Source: SAR202 cluster bacterium
Lineage (GTDB): Bacteria; Chloroflexota; Dehalococcoidia; Lucifugimonadales; UBA3495
Direction of reading: 5' to 3'
Assembly (NCBI GenBank): GCA_013204585.1
Contig: JABMNL010000053.1
Span: forward strand, 1 to 64,000
DNA length: 64,000 bases
Shown here piece after piece: positions 60,523-64,000 of the stretch; positions within the stretch are counted from its first letter, which is position 1; every line of letters begins with the position of its first letter. Below the pieces are notes generated by a model that saw nothing but the letters and a program-made list of their open reading frames with translations, had not been told where the DNA came from and did not search any database. Position numbers and translations under genes: made by a program.

Positions 60523-60555
60523 TCCGACTCCGTCGAGAGTCTCGACTTTGTCGGA
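60523..60555. repeat. 33-bp interspersed palindrome, copy 2
   Basis: tccgactccgtcgaga-g-tctcgactttgtcgga differs from copy 1 (56282-56314) by a single base. It fills the short gap between the ferredoxin-fold protein and the ThDP enzyme, with cgcgacggggga following. Confidence 0.85.
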
Positions 60556-60590
60556 CCTAACCTGACCCCGCGACGGGGGAAGGGACTTTT

Positions 60591-62279
60591 CTACGCCGAC
60601 AACACCACATCCAGAATCGCCACTCTGCCTTCCGCGACGGCAGCTAGGCCATCGGCGATGGCCCCGGCGAGGCGTTTGGGGTCTTCTACACGTTCTCCGT
60701 GGCCGCCGAAGGGGGAGGCCAGTTGCTGGTAGTCGGGGCCGGGAATGTCCACCCCGTGGAAGATGCCGGACTTGGCGGCATCGCCATCGGGATAGAAGGA
60801 CAGGTGTAGCCGCTTCATGGCGGCGTAGCTAGTGTTGTTGAACACCACAATCATGATGGGTATGTTGCTTTCGCGGGCCACACCCAAAGCCTGGGTGATG
60901 GGGTTGTAGAGCAGTGCGCCGTCGCCCATTAGGGCCACCACCGGACGGTCCGGGTAGGCCAGTTTCGCGCCGAGTGCGGTGCCAAGTCCCTGGCCGAGTC
61001 CGCCGACGGGACGCAGATAACTCTGGGGATTGTCCCATTTAATTCGGCGCAGTATTTGGGGGCGGTGGACGATGGTCTCGTCAATGTAGATGGTGTCGGA
61101 GGGCATGGCCTCGCTCAAGGCATTGCAGAGCACGCCGGGGTCGATTGGGCTGGAGTCGGACACCCCGTCGCCAACGGCCCGGTACTTCTCCCACACTCCG
61201 CTGTTGCCTGCGTAGTCGTTGGCCTTGGCTCCACTGGACTGGGAGCTTTGGGCCGTCACCGCCTCAGTCAACAGTTGCAGAGTTAGCGGCAGGTCACCTT
61301 CCAGGTAGTGGTCCGCTCCCAGGTCTTGGTAGACCATGAACTCTTTGATGGGGTTCTCGTCGATGATTACCACGGTGGCGTGGGCGGGGCTGGCGCTGGC
61401 CGGATACCAAGGTGAGCGGTTGCCGACGACCAAGAATAGGTCGAATTCGCCCAGCCGTGGCTTCAAGTCGTAGCCGTTGTGCAGCGGGTGGCTCTTGGGG
61501 AAATTCGAGTACGCTGGGCCTTCGGCCTCGAAAACCGGGATGGACATGGTCTCGGCCAGAGCGACCAAGGCATGGAAACCCTCGGCGCTCCGACCCGCAG
61601 AGTCGGCGACAATCACCGGGGCCTTGCTTTGGATAATCAGGTCCGCAATCCGGTCGATGGCCGAAGACTCAGGTCTGGTCTTGGGGGCTTCGGGCTTGTT
61701 CTTGAGGCCGGCGGGCGGAGTCCACTCTTCTAGCATCACCTCCATGGGGATGTTCAGAAAGGTGGGGCCTTTGGGCGTGCGCTGGGCCATCTCTCCAGCG
61801 CGGCTCACAGTTTCGTAAAGCACCTCGGCGCTGGTGACCCGGCTGCTCCACTTGGTGATTGAATCCACCAACCGGTTGGGGCCGCCCACGATGCTCAGGT
61901 TGCGGAGCCACTGGGGGCCGGGGTCGAATCCGTTGGCCTCCCCATAGGTGGTGGTCTCGCCCGATGCCACTAACATTGGAATCTCGCCCTGGAACGCGCC
62001 GTGGATACCCATGGAACCTTGGAGCACGCCCACTCCGGCGTGGAGCAGCACGGCCTGCATTCGGCCCGTCATCCGGGTGTAACCCTGAGCCATGGCCACC
62101 GCCAAGGTCTCGTGCCAGCAGTTGATGTACTTGGGGCCTGGCTCTTCGTTGATTTTCTGTCTGGCCAACGCCTCCCACACCGAGGGCCATTCGGAGCCGG
62201 GTGAGGAAATGATGTAGTCAACGTCGAGCTTGCGCAGGGCTTCGAGGATGGCGTCGCCGCCGTCTTTACGTTCGGGCAT
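60591..62279 (-). CDS. Thiamine-diphosphate-dependent enzyme (acetolactate synthase-like)
   Basis: This 562-residue ThDP enzyme resembles the acetolactate synthase / benzoylformate decarboxylase superfamily. The N-terminal Pyr domain has the catalytic glutamate in NCWHETLAVAMAQGYTRMTG. The middle domain carries APVIVADSAGRSAEGF. The PP domain has the ThDP motif GDGALLYNPITQALGVARESNIPIMIVVFNN. No small ilvN-type subunit is adjacent, so classic branched-chain synthesis is unlikely; a 2-oxoacid decarboxylase or ligase is more probable. The ATG has GAGGA eight bases upstream. Three 11-bp direct repeats lie just upstream of the gene. Confidence 0.88.
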   Translation of the reverse strand: MPERKDGGDAILEALRKLDVDYIISSPGSEWPSVWEALARQKINEEPGPKYINCWHETLAVAMAQGYTRMTGRMQAVLLHAGVGVLQGSMGIHGAFQGEIPMLVASGETTTYGEANGFDPGPQWLRNLSIVGGPNRLVDSITKWSSRVTSAEVLYETVSRAGEMAQRTPKGPTFLNIPMEVMLEEWTPPAGLKNKPEAPKTRPESSAIDRIADLIIQSKAPVIVADSAGRSAEGFHALVALAETMSIPVFEAEGPAYSNFPKSHPLHNGYDLKPRLGEFDLFLVVGNRSPWYPASASPAHATVVIIDENPIKEFMVYQDLGADHYLEGDLPLTLQLLTEAVTAQSSQSSGAKANDYAGNSGVWEKYRAVGDGVSDSSPIDPGVLCNALSEAMPSDTIYIDETIVHRPQILRRIKWDNPQSYLRPVGGLGQGLGTALGAKLAYPDRPVVALMGDGALLYNPITQALGVARESNIPIMIVVFNNTSYAAMKRLHLSFYPDGDAAKSGIFHGVDIPGPDYQQLASPFGGHGERVEDPKRLAGAIADGLAAVAEGRVAILDVVLSA

Positions 62280-62298
62280 CGGATAATCCTCTCAATTG

Positions 62299-62331
62299 GG
62301 TGAATCTTAGGTGAATCTTAGGTGAATCTTA
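62299..62331. repeat. Three 11-bp direct repeats upstream of the ThDP enzyme gene
   Basis: ggtgaatctta occurs three times head to tail, 20-52 bp upstream of the ThDP enzyme start codon. The spacing of about one helical turn suits a cooperative regulator-binding site, though replication slippage could give the same pattern. Confidence 0.75.
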
Positions 62332-62488
62332 ATTGATGGGTGGGTCCGGCCAAATGTGTGAGTGCGATGGGCTGCCAGGGGAAATTGTGGCTCATTATAC
62401 ATATTATTGGAAATCTTGACGGTTGCGCTCCCCGAATATATCCTCAGCCGCGCAAGACCCGCCTAAAACCCGCCTGCTTGGAGGAATC

Positions 62489-63517
62489 ATGGCCCACGTC
62501 GTTTCCACCGGTTTTGACGTTCCCCCGGGATTTATCGACGCACACGCCCATATCGCGCCGACCAGCTTCCTGAAAGAAGCCCAGAAGTCGGCCAAGTCCT
62601 TTGGAGTGGAAGTACAGGAGACCGACGCCGGTCATGCCCTGACCTTCCCTGGTCTGCCGCCGCTCCGGGCAGCGGGCGGGGGCTTGGCCGACACCGAGGC
62701 CCGGTCAGCCTGGATGCAGGAACAGGGAGTGGGCTCCCAATACATGGCGGCCTGGCTGGATATCCAGGGTTACACCCTGCCGTCGGATAAAGAAGCTGAT
62801 TGGGTGCGGCTGCTCAATGAGCACATGGTGCAGACGGCCAAAGATAGCGGCGCAGCGTTCCAGACCATCGCCGCAGTGCCTCTGCGCGACGGCGAGCGGG
62901 CCGCCAGGGAGCTGGAGTACGCCGTCAATACCCTCGGCATGTTGGGCGCAATGCTGCCCAGCGACCCGGCCGACGTGGACGTGGCCGACTCTAGTTTGGA
63001 GCCGCTTTGGGCAGCGGCGGAGCAACTGGACGTTCCGGTGATGTTGCACGGCGCATCGCACAGCAAATGGCCGTTGGTCGGACCCAGCTATTTGGCCTTC
63101 AGCATGGGCCGAACCCTGGACACCACAATCTTGGCCGCCAAGTTAATCCACTCAGGGTTGCTGGACAAGCATCCCAACTTGAAGCTGCTGTTGTGCCACG
63201 GTGGGGGATTCCTGCCCTATCAGATTGGACGTTTGGACGTGGCCTACCGCAAGGGCCTGGAGAAGGTAACGGAGCTGGAACGGGGCGGCCCCGAAGCATA
63301 CATGTCCATGCTCTACTACGACACGGTGACCATTAATCCCCGGTCGCTGAAATTGCTGCTGGATTTGGCTGGGCCCGAGCACGTGCTGTTGGGCTCGGAC
63401 TGGGTTTGGGCCCCAATGAGCGGCGGCCTGATGGACGCCGTCGATCATGTTGGTCTGGATCAAGCGGAAAAAGACCGCATTTGCCGCCAGAACGCGCTGG
63501 ATTTGTTTGGTGGTTAA
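62489..63517 (+). CDS. Amidohydrolase family 2 (ACMSD-like) metal-dependent hydrolase
   Basis: This 342-residue TIM-barrel enzyme belongs to the amidohydrolase-2 / ACMSD group of metal-dependent decarboxylases and hydrolases. Metal-site motifs are FIDAHAHIAP, the histidine in MLHGASHSKWPL, LLCHGGGFLPYQIGRLDVAY and the aspartate in LLGSDWVW. I use the ATG at 62489 (MAHVVSTG), which has GGAGGA directly upstream; the tracked ORF adds 22 residues. It is divergent from the ThDP enzyme gene, and the two could share a pathway. Confidence 0.87.
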   Translation: MAHVVSTGFDVPPGFIDAHAHIAPTSFLKEAQKSAKSFGVEVQETDAGHALTFPGLPPLRAAGGGLADTEARSAWMQEQGVGSQYMAAWLDIQGYTLPSDKEADWVRLLNEHMVQTAKDSGAAFQTIAAVPLRDGERAARELEYAVNTLGMLGAMLPSDPADVDVADSSLEPLWAAAEQLDVPVMLHGASHSKWPLVGPSYLAFSMGRTLDTTILAAKLIHSGLLDKHPNLKLLLCHGGGFLPYQIGRLDVAYRKGLEKVTELERGGPEAYMSMLYYDTVTINPRSLKLLLDLAGPEHVLLGSDWVWAPMSGGLMDAVDHVGLDQAEKDRICRQNALDLFGG

Positions 63518-63582
63518 TTAGGGATACCACCTCTGTTCTGGCGCACCCCGGAACCCAGAGTGTTTGCCCTGAGGCCGAGTTT

Positions 63583-63611
63583 TTGAAGACAAGCAAATGG
63601 CTGGATTATAG
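63583..63611 (+). promoter_or_regulatory. Weak candidate promoter of the terminal lipoprotein gene
   Basis: TTGAAG (63583-63588) is followed after 17-18 bases by ttatag/tatagg, 25 bases before the ATG at 63637. The -10 match is poor, so this is only a possibility. Confidence 0.25.
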
Positions 63612-63636
63612 GCACGGCCAGGCCTAGAATCTAAGC

Positions 63637-64000
63637 ATGAGCGCACGAAATATTTTCTTTCCCATAATCGCTGTTTTTACCCTATTTTTGTTGGCCTGCT
63701 CCAGCGGCGCGGGCACTGCATCGGTGGCTGTGGTTACTGAGCCAGACCATACCGCAGTTCCAGCGCCGACTTTGGCGCCGACTTTGGCGCCGACTTTGGC
63801 ACCGACTGATGTACCAACAGCGGTTCCCGATAGGCCCATTGAATCGTTGCCCGGTCTGGACAACATCGACACTGCCGCAATGATGCAAGAAGTGCTGAAC
63901 TCCCCAGAGCTGATGAGCTGCCTGACCAGCGCTATGAGCCTCACCGAGCTGATGGGCTTGGCTGAGCGTTCGCCCACTGTCGAAGATATGGCATTAATCC
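63637..64000 (+). CDS. Lipoprotein with APTL repeats, truncated by the window end
   Basis: This reading frame is absent from the ORF track because it runs off the end. It starts at ATG (MSARNIFFPIIAVFTLFLLACSSG), with a signal peptide and the lipobox LLAC. A Pro/Thr linker includes three copies of APTL encoded by perfect 12-bp repeats (gcgccgactttg at 63763-63798). A helical domain begins with IESLPGLDNIDTAAMMQEVLNSPELMSCLTSAMSLTELMGL. At least 121 residues are present. The minus-strand ORFs over this stretch are shadows. The function is unknown. Confidence 0.75.
   Translation, partial: MSARNIFFPIIAVFTLFLLACSSGAGTASVAVVTEPDHTAVPAPTLAPTLAPTLAPTDVPTAVPDRPIESLPGLDNIDTAAMMQEVLNSPELMSCLTSAMSLTELMGLAERSPTVEDMALI

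Overview
The window looks like part of the chromosome of an uncultured Chloroflexota bacterium. A marine SAR202 or Dehalococcoidia-like lineage is my best guess. That is inference from moderate-to-high GC, many lipoproteins with Thr/Pro-rich linkers, the gene repertoire (endonuclease Q, MoxR/VWA pair, Lut proteins, tandem M20 peptidases, an amidohydrolase and a solitary ThDP enzyme), many GTG/TTG starts, and intergenic palindromic repeats. No rRNA, tRNA, IS element, CRISPR array or phage gene was seen. The first 141 bases are a perfect 44-bp tandem duplication of a gene 3' end, which suggests a contig edge.

Layout. 0-9.3 kb: DUF1501 protein, an NAD-binding SDR, two secreted proteins (one apparently cut by an in-frame TAG), a ferric-reductase-like membrane protein, an Asp-box propeller with small membrane proteins, a cytochrome c and a DUF255 protein. 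9.4-12.3 kb: a 2-hydroxyacid dehydrogenase, then a small accessory island with a BrnT-like/CopG-like toxin-antitoxin pair and a DUF3644 HEPN protein. 12.3-22.3 kb: thrS, plsY (non-AUG start), an SRPBCC protein, two acyl esterase-like hydrolases, prfB with an intact programmed +1 frameshift, ribBA, ribE, ribD and dcd. 22.4-31.7 kb: a SIMPL lipoprotein, an ECF sigma/anti-sigma pair, an acyl-CoA dehydrogenase, selA with a nucleophile-less alpha/beta hydrolase, and groEL/groES. 31.9-39.7 kb: an endonuclease Q-like PHP protein, a RimI-like acetyltransferase, then a tight operon coaE, MoxR ATPase, Nudix CoA pyrophosphatase and a giant VWA protein. 39.7-46.1 kb: a repeat nest, cinA, and a Gld-type ABC export system with DUF4340. 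46.2-51.4 kb: speD-speB, an M50 protease, a cysteine desulfurase, a cupredoxin-like lipoprotein and a polyprenol/phytol kinase-like protein. 51.4-64 kb: two M20 amidohydrolases, glycerate kinase, an MNT/HEPN pair, lutABC, a duplicated ferredoxin-fold protein, a ThDP enzyme, an amidohydrolase and a lipoprotein running off the window end.

The genes mix housekeeping (translation, riboflavin, CoA, polyamine, phospholipid, chaperonin, Fe-S) with small-organic-acid catabolism (lactate-type oxidation, glycerate, hydroxyacid, M20 amide hydrolysis). The parts that stand out are the coaE-MoxR-Nudix-VWA operon, the TA/HEPN island with a predicted leaderless toxin, the degenerate MNT/HEPN pair, selA without visible partners, and several families of intergenic inverted repeats, including two REPIN-like doublets of nearly equal length and a 53-bp repeat that forms the 3' ends of two unrelated genes.
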